Program-made: the position numbers and the translations under genes
In this document: one piece after another, positions 13,996 to 23,429 of the stretch
Layout of the letters: each line of letters begins with the position of its first letter
How positions within the stretch are numbered: position 1 is the stretch's first letter
Origin: Agelaius tricolor
Taxonomy: Eukaryota > Chordata > Aves > Passeriformes > Icteridae
Length of the DNA stretch: 64,000 bases
NCBI GenBank assembly: GCA_023055355.1
Contig: JALJCS010000054.1
Coordinates: forward strand, 620,001-684,000
Direction of reading: 5' to 3'
Notes under the pieces: generated by a model
What the model saw: the letters and a program-made list of their open reading frames with translations, nothing else
What the model was told of the DNA's origin: nothing
The model's database searches: none

Positions 13996-16900
13996 CAGCG
14001 GCAGGCAGATTTTTTTTTTTCAATTTTCTTTTTTTTTTTACTGAAAGTCAGGCAGGGGTTTGCAGGTGCTTTCCCTGGCCTGCACAGGGCCATTGCTGGT
14101 CAGGGCTGACCTTGAGCGAGGCCGTTCCCATCCAGACGGAGCCGGAGTCGCAGAAGAGCGCCAGGAGCCGGTGGGTGAAGGACACGGCCACGTGCAGGAA
14201 CGGCCCCGCCGAGGGGCTCAGCCCGGGCGGCGTCTGCACCACGGGGACACCGGTGGGACACCAGCGGGGACACCACGGGGACACCAGCGGGGACACCAAT
14301 GGGGACACCAACGGGGACACCAATGGGGACACCAGCGGGGACACCAACGGGGACACCAATGGGGACACCAACAGGGACACCAACGGGGACACCAGCGGGG
14401 ACACCAACGGGGACACCAACGGGGACACCAATGGGGACACCAATGGGGACACCACGGGGACACCAACGGGGACACCAATGGGGACACCAGCAGGGACACC
14501 AACGGGGACACCAGCGGGGACACCAACGGGGACACCAACAGGGACACCAATGGGGACACCAATGGGGACACCAACGGGGACACCAGCGGGGACACCAACG
14601 GGGACACCAGCAGGGACACCAATGGGGACACCAATGGGGACACCAGTGGGGACACCAGCGGGGACACCAGCGGGGACACCAACAGGGACACCGACGGGGA
14701 CACCAACGGGGACACCGACGGGGACACCGACGGGGACACCAACGGGGACACCAACGGGGACACCGACGGGGACACCGACGGGAACACCAGTGGGGCTCAG
14801 AGTCACCCCAGCCAGTGTGGTCAGGACAGGGGGGTCACCATTGGAGTGACCTCTGAGTGGCACGGTCAGGACAGGGGGATCACCACTGGGGACCTCGGAG
14901 TGACCTCTGAGTGGCACGGTCAGGACAGGGGGGTCACCATGGGGACACCAATGGGGACACCAACGGGGCTCAGAGTGACATCAATTGGTGTGGTCAGGAC
15001 AGGGGAGTCACCACTGGGGACACCAACAGGGACCCTGAAGTGACCCCCAAGTGACATGGTTCAGGACAGGGAGGTCACCAATGGGCATCTCAGAGCGACC
15101 CTCGAGTGGTGTGGTCAGGACAGGGGGGTCACCACTGGGGACACCAATGGGGGCTCAGAGTGACACCAAGGGGTGAGGTCAGGACAGGGGGGTCACCAGG
15201 GGACACCAATGGGGACACCAATGGGGCTCAGAGTGACACCAATTGGTGTGGTCAGGACAGGGGGGTCACCAATGAGGGCCTTGGAGTGACCCCCAAGTGG
15301 TGCAGTCAGGACAGGGGGGACACCAGGGGACACCAAGGGGCGTGGTCAGGACAGAGGGGACACCAATGGGGACACCACTGGGGACCTTGGAGTGACCCCT
15401 GAGTGGCATGGTCAGGACAGGGGGGTCACCATGGGGACACCAGTGGGGCTCAGAGTGACACCAAGGGGTGGGATCAGGACAGGGGGGTCACCAATGGGGG
15501 CCTCAGAGGCATCTGGGACGGGAAAGGATCTGGGAGCATCCCAGGGGACAGGGGAAAGAGCTGGGAACACCCCAAGGGACAGTGGGGACAGTGGGGACAG
15601 TGGGGACAGTGCAGCCCCATCCCAAATTCCCAAATGGCCTCACCAGCACGGAGCAGGAGGTGTTGTCCAGCAGGAAGAGCTCCTGTCCCATGGCCAGCAG
15701 CACCATGGTCACCCTGTCCTGGGCCAGCACGGTCCAGCACGGCGGGGCCTTCTGCAGCCCTGCGGGGACAGTGACACCCCTGGGACATGGGGACACAGGG
15801 ACAGAGAAGGACAGGGAGGGACAGGGAGGGACAGAAGGGACTGGGGACAGAGGGCACTGAGGGACGGTGGGACAAGGAGGGGACACATGGAACAAAGTGG
15901 GGACAGGGGTAGACAGAGAGGACAAAGGGGGACAGGAGGGACAGTGGGGACAGAACAGAGGGACAGAGAAGGATAAGGGGATGGGGGACAGAGAAACAGA
16001 AGGGGAACAGGGAGTACAGAGGGGACAGAGAAGGACAGAAGGGGACAGGAGGGACAGTAGGGACAGAACAGGGGCATGTGGGACAAGGGGACAGCGGGAA
16101 TTGGGGACAGAGGGACAGAGAAGGATAAGGGGATGGGGGGACAGAGGGACAGAGAAACAGAAGGGGAACAGGGAAGACAGACGGGACAGAGAAGGACAGA
16201 TGGGTCAGAAGTGGGACAGGGGAACAAGGGAACAGGGAAGACAGACGGGACAGAGAGACAGAGGGGACTGGGGACAGAGGGCACTGAGGGATGGTGGGAC
16301 AAGGAGGGGACACATGGAACAAAGTGGGGACAGGGTAGACAGAGAAGGACACAGGGGGACAGGAGGGACAGTGGGGACAGAACACAGGGACAGGGAGACA
16401 GCGAGGACTGGGGACAGAGGGACAGAGAAACAGAAGGGGAACAGGGAGGACAGAGGGGGACAGAGGGGGACATGGGGACACCCACCAGGGACCTCGGGCA
16501 GGCGGCGCAGCTTGAGGTCGTCGATGTTGGTGGCGAGGGAGAAGCGCAGCGCCCCCGTCAGGATGGCCACGCCCGTCCCGAACTCCGTGTGGAAAACCTG
16601 CGCCTCCAGCACGTGGTTCTGCAGCACCTCCTGCAGGGCACGGCGGGACGGGACACTGGCGACACCGGCGACACCGGGGACACCGGGGCTTGGCGGAGGC
16701 AGGCAGTGAATGTTCTGCTCTCCGGGATGGGTCCCAGCTCCTCCCCGAGGGATGGGGCAGCCCCTGGCTCCCCGAGGTGCCCCAAGGAGCCCGTTCTGCA
16801 TCCCCCGAACCCCACCCAGGGCATCTCACAAGGGGCAGAAGGAGGGGAAAACGGAGAAGATGAGATTGGGGTGGGATCTTGGCAAGGAATTCCTGGCTTG

Positions 16901-19900
16901 AGGGTGAGGAGGGGCTGCGATGGAATTCCCAGAGAAGCTGTGGCTGCTCCTGAATCCCTGGGAGTGTCCAAGGCCAGGCTGGACAGGCTTGGAGCAACCT
17001 GGGATGGTGGAAGTTGTCCCTGCCCAGGGCAGGGGTGGGATGGGACGGGCTGTGAGGTCCCTTCCCACCTGCCCCATCCCAAATCCATCGCAAACCCCAT
17101 CCCAAACCCCGTTCCCTCACGTTTCCCATGCTGAAGTGCCGTTTGAACTCGCAGAACAGGTTGTAGACCAGGACGGTCCCATCCTCCTGGATGCACAGCA
17201 GGTCCTCCCCCGCCGTCCAGCCCAGGTGCACCAGGTGGCCGCTCTTCCACTGGGAATGGCACGGGAAGGGTCAGCCCCGAGCCAGGGACGGCCCTCCAGG
17301 GACACACCGGGGGTGCCTGAGCTCTGACAGCTTGGGCACAGCTTGGACACCTCACCCTGAGGCCCAACACCTCATCCAGAGGTCCAACGCCTCATCCAGA
17401 GAACTGACACCTCATCCAACACCCTACCTGGAGGTCCAACACCTCATCCAGAAGCCCAACATCTCACCTGGAGGTCCAACACCTCATCCAAAAGTCCAAC
17501 ACCTCATCCCGAGGTCCAGCACCTCATCCAGAGGTCCAACACCCCACCTGGAGGTCCAACATCTCATCCAGAGGTCCAGCACCTCATCCAGACATCCAAC
17601 ACCCCACGTGTCCTGGCTCTGCAGGTCCCTGAGGTCCTGGCACTGTCCCTCCACTGCCCCATGTCCCCCTCAGCAGCAGGCAGGGGGGAAGGAGGATGTT
17701 CCTGTGGCTCCAGTCCTCATCCCACCCTCCTGTCCCATTCCTGGGCAGCAGGGAAAGGACTCTCCTGCTCCAAACCCATCCCATCCTGTCCCATCCCTCA
17801 TCAGCAGAGAAAGAATTCTCCTGCTCCAAACTCCATTCCACTTTCTTCTCTCATCCCTCATCAGCAGGGAGAGGATTCTCCTGCTCCAAATCCATCCCAA
17901 CCTCCTGTCCCATTCCTGAGGAGCAGAGAAAGGATTCTCCTGCTCCAAACCCATCCCATCCTCTTCTTCCATCCCTGGGCAGCAAGGAAAGGATTCTCCT
18001 GCTCCAAACCCCATTCCACCTTCTTCTCTCATCCCTCATCAGCAGGGAGAGGATCCTCCTGCTCCAAACTCCATCCCATCCTCCTGTCCCATCCCTCATC
18101 AGCAGGGAAAGGATTCTCCTGCTCCAAACTCCATCCCATCTTCCTGTCCCATCTCAGGGGAGCAGGGAGAGGATTCTCTTGCTCCAAACCCATCCCATCC
18201 TCTCCCATGCCAGGGCAGCTCCCATCCCTCTCCCCTTGCTCCCACAGTCCTGTCCCCAGGCCCAGGCTGTCCCCACTCACCGGGACACTGGCCAGGAGCA
18301 GCCCCGAGGCCGAGTAGATCTCCAGGAGCGGGCGGGCACTGGGGGTCTTGTCCCGCCGGGAATTCCTCAACAGAGCTGGGACAAGGACAAGGACAAGGAC
18401 AAGGAGGGGACAGTCCCTGAGCCAAGGGTGGCAGAGCCCCAGCTCGGGGAGGGGGGCTCGGGGGGCTGCACCCACCTATGGGACCCCCATATGGGGCAGC
18501 TGCCACCACACAGTCACGGAGATCCTCCCGCAGCCCCCATTCCATGGAGTAGAGCTCCAGCTTCCTGATGGGATATGGAGGGATGGATGGATGGAGGGAT
18601 GGATGATGGATGGATGGATGGATGGATGGATGGATGATGGATGGATGGATGGATGGATGGATGGATGGATGATGGATGGATGGATGGATGGATGGATGGA
18701 TGGATGGATGGATGGATGATGGATGGATGATGGATGATGGATGGATGATGGATGGATGGATGGATGGATGATGGATGGATGGATGGATGATGGATGGATG
18801 GATGATGGATGGATGGATGGATGGATGGATGGATGGATGGATGATGGATGGATGATGGATGGATGGATGGATGAGGGATGGATGGATGATGGATGGATGA
18901 TGGATGGATGGATGGATGGATGGATGATGGATGGATGATGGATGGATGGATGATGGATGGATGGATGGATGGATGGATGGATGGATGGATGGATGATGGA
19001 TGATGGATGGATGATGGATGGATGGATGGATGATGGATGGATGGATGGATGGATGGATGGATGATGGATGGATGATGGATGATGGATGGATGGATGGATG
19101 ATGGATGGATGGATGGATGGATGGATGGATGGATGGATGGATGGATGATGGATGGATGGATGGATGATGGATGGATGGATGATGGATGATGGATGGATGG
19201 ATGATGGATGGATGGATGGATGGATGATGGATGGATGGATGGATGGATGGATGATGGATGGATGATGGATGGATGATGGATGGATGGATGGATGATGGAT
19301 GATGGATGGATGGATGATGGATGGATGGATGATGGATGGATGGATGGATGGATGGATGGATGGATGATGGATGGATGATGGATGGATGGATGGATGGATG
19401 GATGGATGATGGATGGATGGATGGATGATGGATGGATGGATGGATGGATGATGGATGGATGATGGATGATGGATGGATGATGGATGGATGGATGGATGGA
19501 TGGATGGATGATGGATGATGGATGGATGATGGATGGATGGATGGATGATGGATGGATGGATGGATGGATGGATGGATGGATGGATGGACGATGGATGGAT
19601 GGACGGACATGCAAGAGTTGCAGGGATGGGAGAGCCATGGATGATGCCCACTCCTAAACCAGCCCTGAGACCCCCAACAGGCCTCAGGAGCCCCAAGATC
19701 CACAGACACCCCGGGAACACCCAGAGACCCCCAGGGATCCCCCAGACCAGCCCGAGGAACCGGGGCCACCTCAGGACCCCCTTAGCGACCCACAGGACCC
19801 CCCTCCCAGCCAACCCCACGACCACCCTGGGACTCCTCAACCATCCCGGGACCCCTCAACCATCCCGGGACCCCCTTCCCAGCCAGCCCCAAGATCCACA

Positions 19901-20239
19901 GGCACCACGAGACCCCTCCAAGACACCTCAAACCCCCACAGACACCCCCTGACCCCCATCTTCAGCCAGCCCCAAGACTCGTGTCCACCCAGGGACCCCC
20001 TCAACCCCCCGGGACCCCCGTCCCCGCCAGTCCCGTGGCTACCCCGGAACCCCCGAAGTAGCCCCAGAACCTCACCCCAGCCATCTCCGGGACCCCCATT
20101 CCAGCCCTGGCATCGCCCCGACCCCCCCGAGCAGCCCCGGGACCCCCGAGCACCCTCAGGCCGGTGTCGCCTCCGCCACCCCTCACCGATAGAAGGTCTC
20201 CTCGCCCAGCGGGTTCCAGTTGGCCGTGTAACAATCCAT
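377..20239 (-). CDS. VPS16: VPS16, core subunit of HOPS/CORVET tethering complexes (22 exons; 3' end off window)
   Basis: Spliced exons 5' to 3': 20239-20187, 18564-18476, 18375-18281, 17249-17121, 16630-16486, 15759-15644, 14233-14111, 12094-12039, 11230-11141, 10107-10013, 9349-9273, 9186-9055, 8970-8843, 8764-8729, 7232-7124, 7050-6916, 6451-6343, 5429-5332, 4199-4095, 1690-1613, 714-545, 473-377. Every junction is AG/GT and all phases chain without a break. The start [18 protein letters not shown] and blocks such as [29 protein letters not shown] and [13 protein letters not shown] match vertebrate VPS16. The 755 visible codons compare with about 757 in human, so about 82 C-terminal residues are off the left edge. 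The protein has an N-terminal beta-propeller (roughly 1-420) followed by an alpha-solenoid. With VPS11, VPS18 and VPS33A it forms the core that tethers endosomes and lysosomes for SNARE fusion. Almost every intron is a tandem-repeat array. No frameshift or stop was seen in the exons. Confidence 0.97.
760..1515. repeat. ~20-25 bp minisatellite (GTCCCTGTCCCAGCCTTGG)
   Basis: Roughly 35 degenerate units fill the VPS16 intron between exons 20 and 21, starting about 45 bp from the exon 21 acceptor. Confidence 0.85.
1695..2320. repeat. ACATGGCACGGACATGGGG minisatellite
   Basis: Units of 12-19 bp combining GACATGGCAC and GGACATGGGG fill the 3' part of VPS16 intron 19, ending within 5 bp of the exon 20 acceptor. 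Confidence 0.9.
2607..4136 (-). repeat. VPS16: ~180 bp tandem array carrying copies of the VPS16 exon 19 end
   Basis: Nine tandem units: the real 3' end of exon 19 (4095-4136) plus eight copies ending near 2607. Most copies keep an AG acceptor (GGTTACCAG), a 42-nt coding block and a GT donor (GTCAGC or GTCTGT). The block encodes [14 protein letters not shown] or variants such as [14 protein letters not shown] and [14 protein letters not shown]. The copy near 3560-3610 has lost part of its start. The spacer is CCCCAAAACCCC / CACAATTCCCCCATCC. See findings. Confidence 0.9.
4225..4470. repeat. GGGGACACCTTTGGGGTCAA minisatellite
   Basis: About twelve units of 18-20 bp lie immediately upstream of the exon 19 acceptor in VPS16 intron 18. 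Confidence 0.9.
4490..5330. repeat. G-rich minisatellite (CTCAGGGGTTTTTGGGGTG) with donor copies
   Basis: About 35 units of 20-27 bp, strongly G-rich on the plus strand and able to form G-quadruplexes, directly follow the exon 18 donor. Two units near 4764-4790 and 4998-5022 also carry a copy of the exon 18 end and its donor (minus strand GCCTGTACC-CCAG/GTGAGCA). Confidence 0.9.
5545..6335. repeat. ~30 bp minisatellite (CCCAAAATGTTCCCAAGGG)
   Basis: About 26 degenerate units of CCCCAAAATGGTCCCAAGGG plus an ACTCCCCAAAGA segment fill VPS16 intron 17. Confidence 0.9.
6457..6930 (-). repeat. VPS16: 78 bp minisatellite spanning the VPS16 exon 16 donor
   Basis: Six nearly identical 78 bp units. 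Each contains, on the minus strand, CTGGCCATCAAG/GTGGGCTGG, which is the last 12 nt of exon 16 plus its donor. The unit nearest the real exon is the functional junction (donor after 6916). High identity implies recent expansion. Confidence 0.92.
7240..8075. repeat. GGGGACATGGAGGGGTCAGG minisatellite
   Basis: About 40 degenerate ~20 bp units occupy the 3' half of VPS16 intron 14 near the exon 15 acceptor. Confidence 0.9.
8115..8690. repeat. GGGATGGGGAATTTGG minisatellite with three ~73 bp units
   Basis: First 12-16 bp units of GGGATGGGGAATTTGG, then three near-identical ~73 bp units (about 8455-8675) containing GGGCTATGCAATACAGGATG. They lie in VPS16 intron 14, next to the exon 14 donor. Confidence 0.88.
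9465..9990 (-). mobile_element. CR1-type LINE 3' fragments
   Basis: Two adjacent pieces beginning near 9470 and 9832 read, in reverse orientation, the CR1 3' end (minus strand AAGATCCCTTCCCACC followed by a degenerate CATTCCATGAT). The rest carries the familiar CCATCCAACCTGGCCTTGG segment. 5'-truncated, no ORF. In VPS16 intron 10. Confidence 0.75.
10185..11085. repeat. ~30-36 bp minisatellite (GGGAACATCCCATGGGATGG)
   Basis: About 27 units of GGGAACATCCCATGGGATGG plus GGGAGGACCT, several with an internal palindrome CCCATGGG, fill VPS16 intron 9. The first five are 30 bp and nearly perfect. Confidence 0.92.
11330..12034. repeat. (GGGACA)n hexanucleotide array, ~700 bp
   Basis: Roughly 115 copies of GGGACA/GGCACA/GGGGCA fill VPS16 intron 8 directly after the exon 8 donor. 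All six frames are open, encoding Gly-Thr, Gly-Gln or Pro-Val dipeptides, which is an artefact. Confidence 0.95.
12120..12670. repeat. GGGAATGGGGGAACTG minisatellite
   Basis: About 37 units of 14-16 bp follow the exon 8 acceptor in VPS16 intron 7. Confidence 0.93.
12750..14040. repeat. AT-rich array of (TTA)n microsatellites with an AATGGCAGGCAAAG core
   Basis: About 26 units each consist of ATCAATGGCAGGCAAAG, a poly-T run and a variable (TTA)n tract of up to about 20 triplets. It is the most AT-rich block of the left half of the window. VPS16 intron 7. Confidence 0.95.
14237..15500. repeat. 12 bp minisatellite (GGGGACACCAAC) grading into ~60 bp units
   Basis: About 45 perfect or near-perfect 12-mers (14250-14790), then longer units with GGTCAGGACAGGGGGGTCAC (14800-15500), fill VPS16 intron 6. 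The 12-mer begins 4 nt from the exon 7 acceptor. Confidence 0.95.
15780..16475. repeat. GGGACAGAGGGACAG minisatellite
   Basis: Degenerate 10-15 bp GGACAGA units with at least one larger duplication (about 15840-15930 resembles 16260-16350) in VPS16 intron 5. Confidence 0.88.
16845..17085 (+). mobile_element. CR1-type LINE 3' fragment
   Basis: Sense-orientation CR1 3' region ending GTGAGGTCCCTTCCCACC, with GTCCAAGGCCAGGCTGGACA upstream. 5'-truncated. In VPS16 intron 4. Confidence 0.75.
17345..17610. repeat. ~22 bp minisatellite (CATCCAGAGGTCCAACACCT)
   Basis: About twelve units in VPS16 intron 3. Confidence 0.9.
17700..18205. repeat. ~58 bp minisatellite (AGGATTCTCCTGCTCCAAAC)
   Basis: About eight units of AGGATTCTCCTGCTCCAAAC plus CCCATCCCATCC and TCATCAGCAGGGA lie in VPS16 intron 3, close to the exon 3 donor. 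Confidence 0.9.
18575..19610. repeat. (GGAT)n tetranucleotide array, ~1 kb
   Basis: GGATGGATGGAT runs with single-triplet GAT interruptions begin about 10 bp upstream of the exon 2 acceptor in VPS16 intron 1. Open frames encoding His-Pro-Ser-Ile are an artefact. Confidence 0.97.
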
Positions 20240-20600
20240 GGTGCGGCCGGGACGGGGGAACCGGGATGGGCCGAGGGAAACCGGGACCGGGACCGGGATC
20301 GGGACCCGGCGGTCCCGGCGCTTCCCTCAGCGCGCCACGCCCCGAACGTCGCGCCGTGACGCCGGGCTGGGCGCCGCCATCTTGGGTGAGGGCACGGGCA
20401 GGTGAATGGGGAACCGCCGCCATGTTGAGTGAGGGCAACGGAAAAGGGGAACCGCCGCCATCTTGGGTGAGGGCAGCGAGAAAGGGGAACCGCCGCCATC
20501 TTGGGTGAGGGCTGTGGGAAAGGGGAACCGCCGCCATCTTGGGTGAGGGCAGCGAGAAAGGGGAACCGCCGCCATCTTGGGTGAGGGCACAGACCTTGTC
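20240..20600 (-). promoter_or_regulatory. VPS16: VPS16 proximal promoter with six tandem YY1/TISU elements
   Basis: Six copies of the 12-mer CAAGATGGCGGC (minus strand; second copy CAACATGGCGGC) lie at 20373-20384, 20416-20427, 20454-20465, 20492-20503, 20530-20541 and 20568-20579. The last five are exactly 38 bp apart. The motif fits both the YY1 site and the TISU consensus SAASATGGCGGC, which typically marks TATA-less housekeeping promoters just downstream of the start site. There is no TATA box. The elements are 134-340 bp upstream of the VPS16 ATG and each contains an upstream ATG in good context, so the transcription start that is used decides whether short upstream ORFs are present. Confidence 0.7.
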
Positions 20601-20639
20601 CCCCCAAGTGTTCGCCTGTCGCCAAAGATTTCCCCTCTC

Positions 20640-20865
20640 CCCCAAAATCTCCGTTGTCCCCCAGTGTGTCCCCAGTTCCCCAAGAGGCCTCTTATCCCCA
20701 AAGGTGTCGCCCAAGATGTCTCCTTTTCCACCCAGGTGTCCCTCTCCCCCAAAATCTCCGTTGTCCCCCAGTGTGTCCCCAGTTCCCCAAGAGGCCTCTT
20801 ATCCCCAAAGGTGTCGCCCAAGATGTCTCCTTTTCCACCCAGGTGTCCCTCAAGGAATCCCTCCT
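20640..20865. repeat. Two-copy ~120 bp direct repeat between VPS16 and the NAT8-like gene
   Basis: A block of about 115-120 bp, starting near CCCTCTCCCCCAAAATC and ending in GATGTCTCC plus TTTTCCACC, appears twice in a row with almost no differences. It is intergenic and no coding content was recognised. Confidence 0.7.
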
Positions 20866-20961
20866 CCCTCAGAGAGTTCGCTGTCCCACAGGCTGTCCCA
20901 GGGGATGTCCCCCGTGCCCCAAGATGTCCCTTGTCACACACACTGTTCCCACAGGTCTCTC

Positions 20962-20967
20962 TTTATT
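20962..20967 (-). terminator. AATAAA polyadenylation signal of the NAT8-like gene
   Basis: The minus strand reads GGAAATAAAGAGAG, about 465 nt downstream of the NAT8-like stop codon. It is the first canonical hexamer after that stop, giving a plausible 3' UTR of about half a kilobase. Confidence 0.6.
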
Positions 20968-21430
20968 TCCTGCTGCTGGAAACCCAGGAAGGGCCGCAGA
21001 GGTGCCCCCTGTGCCAAGGGTGGGGATCGGGGGTGCTATGGCGGTGCTTCACGTGCCAGGGGTGGAGTGCTGCGGTGGAGTCCTGGAGCTGGGGTGCCAG
21101 GGCAGTGCCACACGTCCTGGTGTCACGGTGCCAGGGCAGTGCCAGGCTGGTGTGCCATGGTGGTGCACTGTCTCCCGTGCCAGTGCTGCTGTGCTAGGAT
21201 TGGGGGCGGAGTGCTGGGGTGCTGTCCCAGGGCCAGGTTTGGGGTGCCAGAGCGGTGCCAGGGTTCACGGGCAGCGGCGGTGCCAGGGTTCGGGTGCCAC
21301 GGCAGCGTCACGCGTGCCATGGCAACACCTCATGTCCCGGGCTCGCGGTGCCGTGCCAGGGCTGGAGCTGGGGCGCCATGGCAGTGCCAGGTTTGGGGTG
21401 CCATGCCACCGGGGCCGCGCCACCCGGGCC

Positions 21431-22090
21431 CTACTTATTTCCATCGCCCAGCTCACAGCGGTAGTGAAAGATCTGGAAGTTCAGCAAGGTGCCCAGCAGC
21501 GAGGGGTAGGAGGTGCCCACCCTGCGGAAGCCCTGCCCCTCGTAGAGCCGCTGCGCCGCCACCTGCACCATGGAGGTGCTGAGCACCACGGCGCCGTACC
21601 CGCGGGCACGGGCGAACGCCAGCACCTCCCGGCACAGCGCCCGCGCCAGCCCGCGGCCCCGGTGCTCCCGGCTCACCGACATCCTCTTGAGCTCCAGCTC
21701 GCCGCGGCCCGCGGGCACCGCCGCCACCATGCCCGCCACGGCTCCGTCCTCCTCAACCACCCAGAAGCGGCAGTCGGGCGGGCGCTGGTACACGCCGGGC
21801 ACGTCGCACAGGTCGGTGCCCAGCGCCTCGCGCACGTACTCGGCGCTGAGCGAGCGCACCAGCACCCAGAGCAGCACCAGCGCCAGCGCCACCGCGCCCA
21901 GCCCCAGCACCCAGGAGCCCGCGGCCGCCCGCGCCGCCACGAAGACGGCCAGGAGTGCCAGGCGCACCCGCGCCGCCCGCAGAACGTGCCGGAAGCCGGC
22001 CGGGGCGTGCTCCAGGATGCCGCGGGCGAACAGGGCCCGCACGGCCTCGTAGTCCTGCTCCTGGTACTGCCGGATGCGGAACAACGCCAT
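21431..22090 (-). CDS. NAT8/camello-family N-acetyltransferase (219 aa)
   Basis: An uninterrupted 219-codon frame begins MALFRIRQYQEQDYEAV at an ATG in good context (CCCCATGG) and ends ELGDGNK-TAG. A 3' splice acceptor (CCCGCAG) lies 8 nt before the ATG, so the coding region is one exon with at least one 5' UTR intron. The layout matches the mammalian NAT8 family: the N-terminal block with GILEHAPAGFRHVL, a long hydrophobic hairpin at about 42-80 that anchors the protein in the ER membrane, then a GNAT domain with the acetyl-CoA-binding loop EHRGRGLARAL (142-152) and a C-terminal YEGQGFRRVG strand. Family members acetylate cysteine conjugates or lysines in the ER lumen; which substrate applies here cannot be read from sequence. 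Length is close to human NAT8 (227 aa). Birds can carry several paralogs, so no specific symbol is assigned. Confidence 0.85.
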   Translation of the reverse strand: MALFRIRQYQEQDYEAVRALFARGILEHAPAGFRHVLRAARVRLALLAVFVAARAAAGSWVLGLGAVALALVLLWVLVRSLSAEYVREALGTDLCDVPGVYQRPPDCRFWVVEEDGAVAGMVAAVPAGRGELELKRMSVSREHRGRGLARALCREVLAFARARGYGAVVLSTSMVQVAAQRLYEGQGFRRVGTSYPSLLGTLLNFQIFHYRCELGDGNK

Positions 22091-22097
22091 GGGGGCA

Positions 22098-23066
22098 CCT
22101 GCGGGGGCACGGAGAGGGGTTGGGGGGTGCTGCAGGGGGAGGTGGATCTTGGGGGAGTACGGGGGGTCAGGGACAGACAGAGTGACCTGAGACTCGTCCC
22201 TGGGGTGGCACAAGGGGTCAGGGCAGTGCCCACCCTCATAGGGACAGGCAGAGTGTCCTGAGACCCATCCCTGTGGTGGCATAAGGGGTCAAGGCACTTC
22301 CCAGCCTCACAGGGACCCCCAGGGTGCCCCTAGACCCATCTCTGGCTATGGCACAAAGGGTCAGGGCAGTGCCATGGATGGAGACCGCCCAGGATACCCC
22401 CAGATCCCGTTTTTGGGATGGCACACAGGGGGCAGGGCAGTGCCCACCCTCACAGGGACCCCCCAGGATATCCCCAAACACATCCCTGGGGAGGCACAAG
22501 GGCAGTGCCCACCTTCACAGGGACCCCCGGGGTGCCCTCAGACCCATCCCTGGAGTGGCATAAGGGGTCAGGGCAGTGCCATGGATGGGGGACCCCCAGA
22601 CCCACCCCTGAGATGGCACAAAGAATCAGGGCAGTGCCAACCTTCACAGGGACCCCCAGGATATCCCCAAAGACATCCTTGGGATGGCACAGGGGGGTCA
22701 GGGCAGTGCCCACCCTCACAGGGACCCCCAGGATACCCCCAAACACATTTGTGGGAATGCACAGGGGGGTCAGGGCAGTGCCCACCCTCACAGGGACCCT
22801 CGGTGTGCCCCCAGACCCATCCCTGGCATGGCACAGGGGGGTCAGGGCAGTGCCAGTGCTGCTCCCACCCGGGGATGCCCCAAAAACAAGGGGAAAAGTG
22901 TGGGGTCCCTTCCCCGCCGCCCTTGCTGGGCTCTCAGGTGTTCATCCCTCACCCCAGCTGGGCAGGGGCTTTACCTGGCACACCCGGGGCACTGGGGATG
23001 GGGACACAGGGGAAGAGCTGCGGGATCTGGGGGTGCCGCGCCCTCCCCGGGACCCCGGCACTCACC
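22098..23066 (-). other. Candidate 5' UTR intron of the NAT8-like gene
   Basis: A good acceptor (CCCCGCAG) ends at 22099 just before the coding exon, and a good donor (TCCCG/GTGAGTGCC) follows 23066 on the same strand inside GC-rich DNA. If paired they remove about 970 nt that contain the 22.2-22.85 kb minisatellite. The pairing is inferred; a second possible donor (AGCAG/GTGGGG) lies near 23545. Confidence 0.35.
22190..22855. repeat. Minisatellite, ~60-80 bp units
   Basis: About ten units share the core GTCAGGGCAGTGCCCACCCT followed by CACAGGGACCCCCAGG. They fill the candidate 5' UTR intron of the NAT8-like gene. On the minus strand each core supplies a CCTGTGAGGGTGGGC string that resembles a donor. 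Confidence 0.85.
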
Positions 23067-23159
23067 GGGAGACGCGGCACGACCCGCCCCGGGCAAAGGT
23101 GAGCAGAGCGTGGGCACCGAGCTGTGCCCGTGACAGAGCGGGGCAAAGGGGCAAAGGGC

Positions 23160-23425
23160 CCGGGGCGGCACGGGGACAGCAGGGACAGGAGGGGACAGGA
23201 GGGAACAGGAAGGGACAGGAGGGACAGGAAGGGACAGGAGGGACAGGAGGGGGCACGGGGACGGGAGGGGGCACGGGGACAGCAGGAACAGGACGGGACA
23301 GCAGGGACAGGAGGGGACAGCAGGGGCATGGGGACAGGAGGGGGCACGGGGGACAGGAGGAACAGGAGGGGAGAGGAGGGACAGGAGGGGGCACGGGGAC
23401 GGGAGGGGGCACGGGCACAGCCCCC
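23160..23425. repeat. GGGACAGGAG-type minisatellite
   Basis: Short units of GGACAGGAGGGGACAG and variants carrying GGGGGCACGGGG run through GC-rich DNA between the NAT8-like gene and the 25.1 kb promoter. No gene was recognised here. Confidence 0.8.
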
Positions 23426-23429
23426 CCGC

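Noticed and set aside
14060..15043. Possible CRISPR-like or Gly-Asp-Thr repeat protein
   Set aside because: The 12-bp units have no spacers and the region is a VPS16 intron in a vertebrate genome.
18099..19840. Long His-Pro-Ser-Ile frames on the minus strand
   Set aside because: Translation of the (GGAT)n array in VPS16 intron 1; several frames are open simultaneously.
22090..22282. N-terminal extension of the NAT8-like protein (64 extra codons)
   Set aside because: The extension crosses a good 3' splice site 8 nt before the MALFRIRQ start and is minisatellite sequence.
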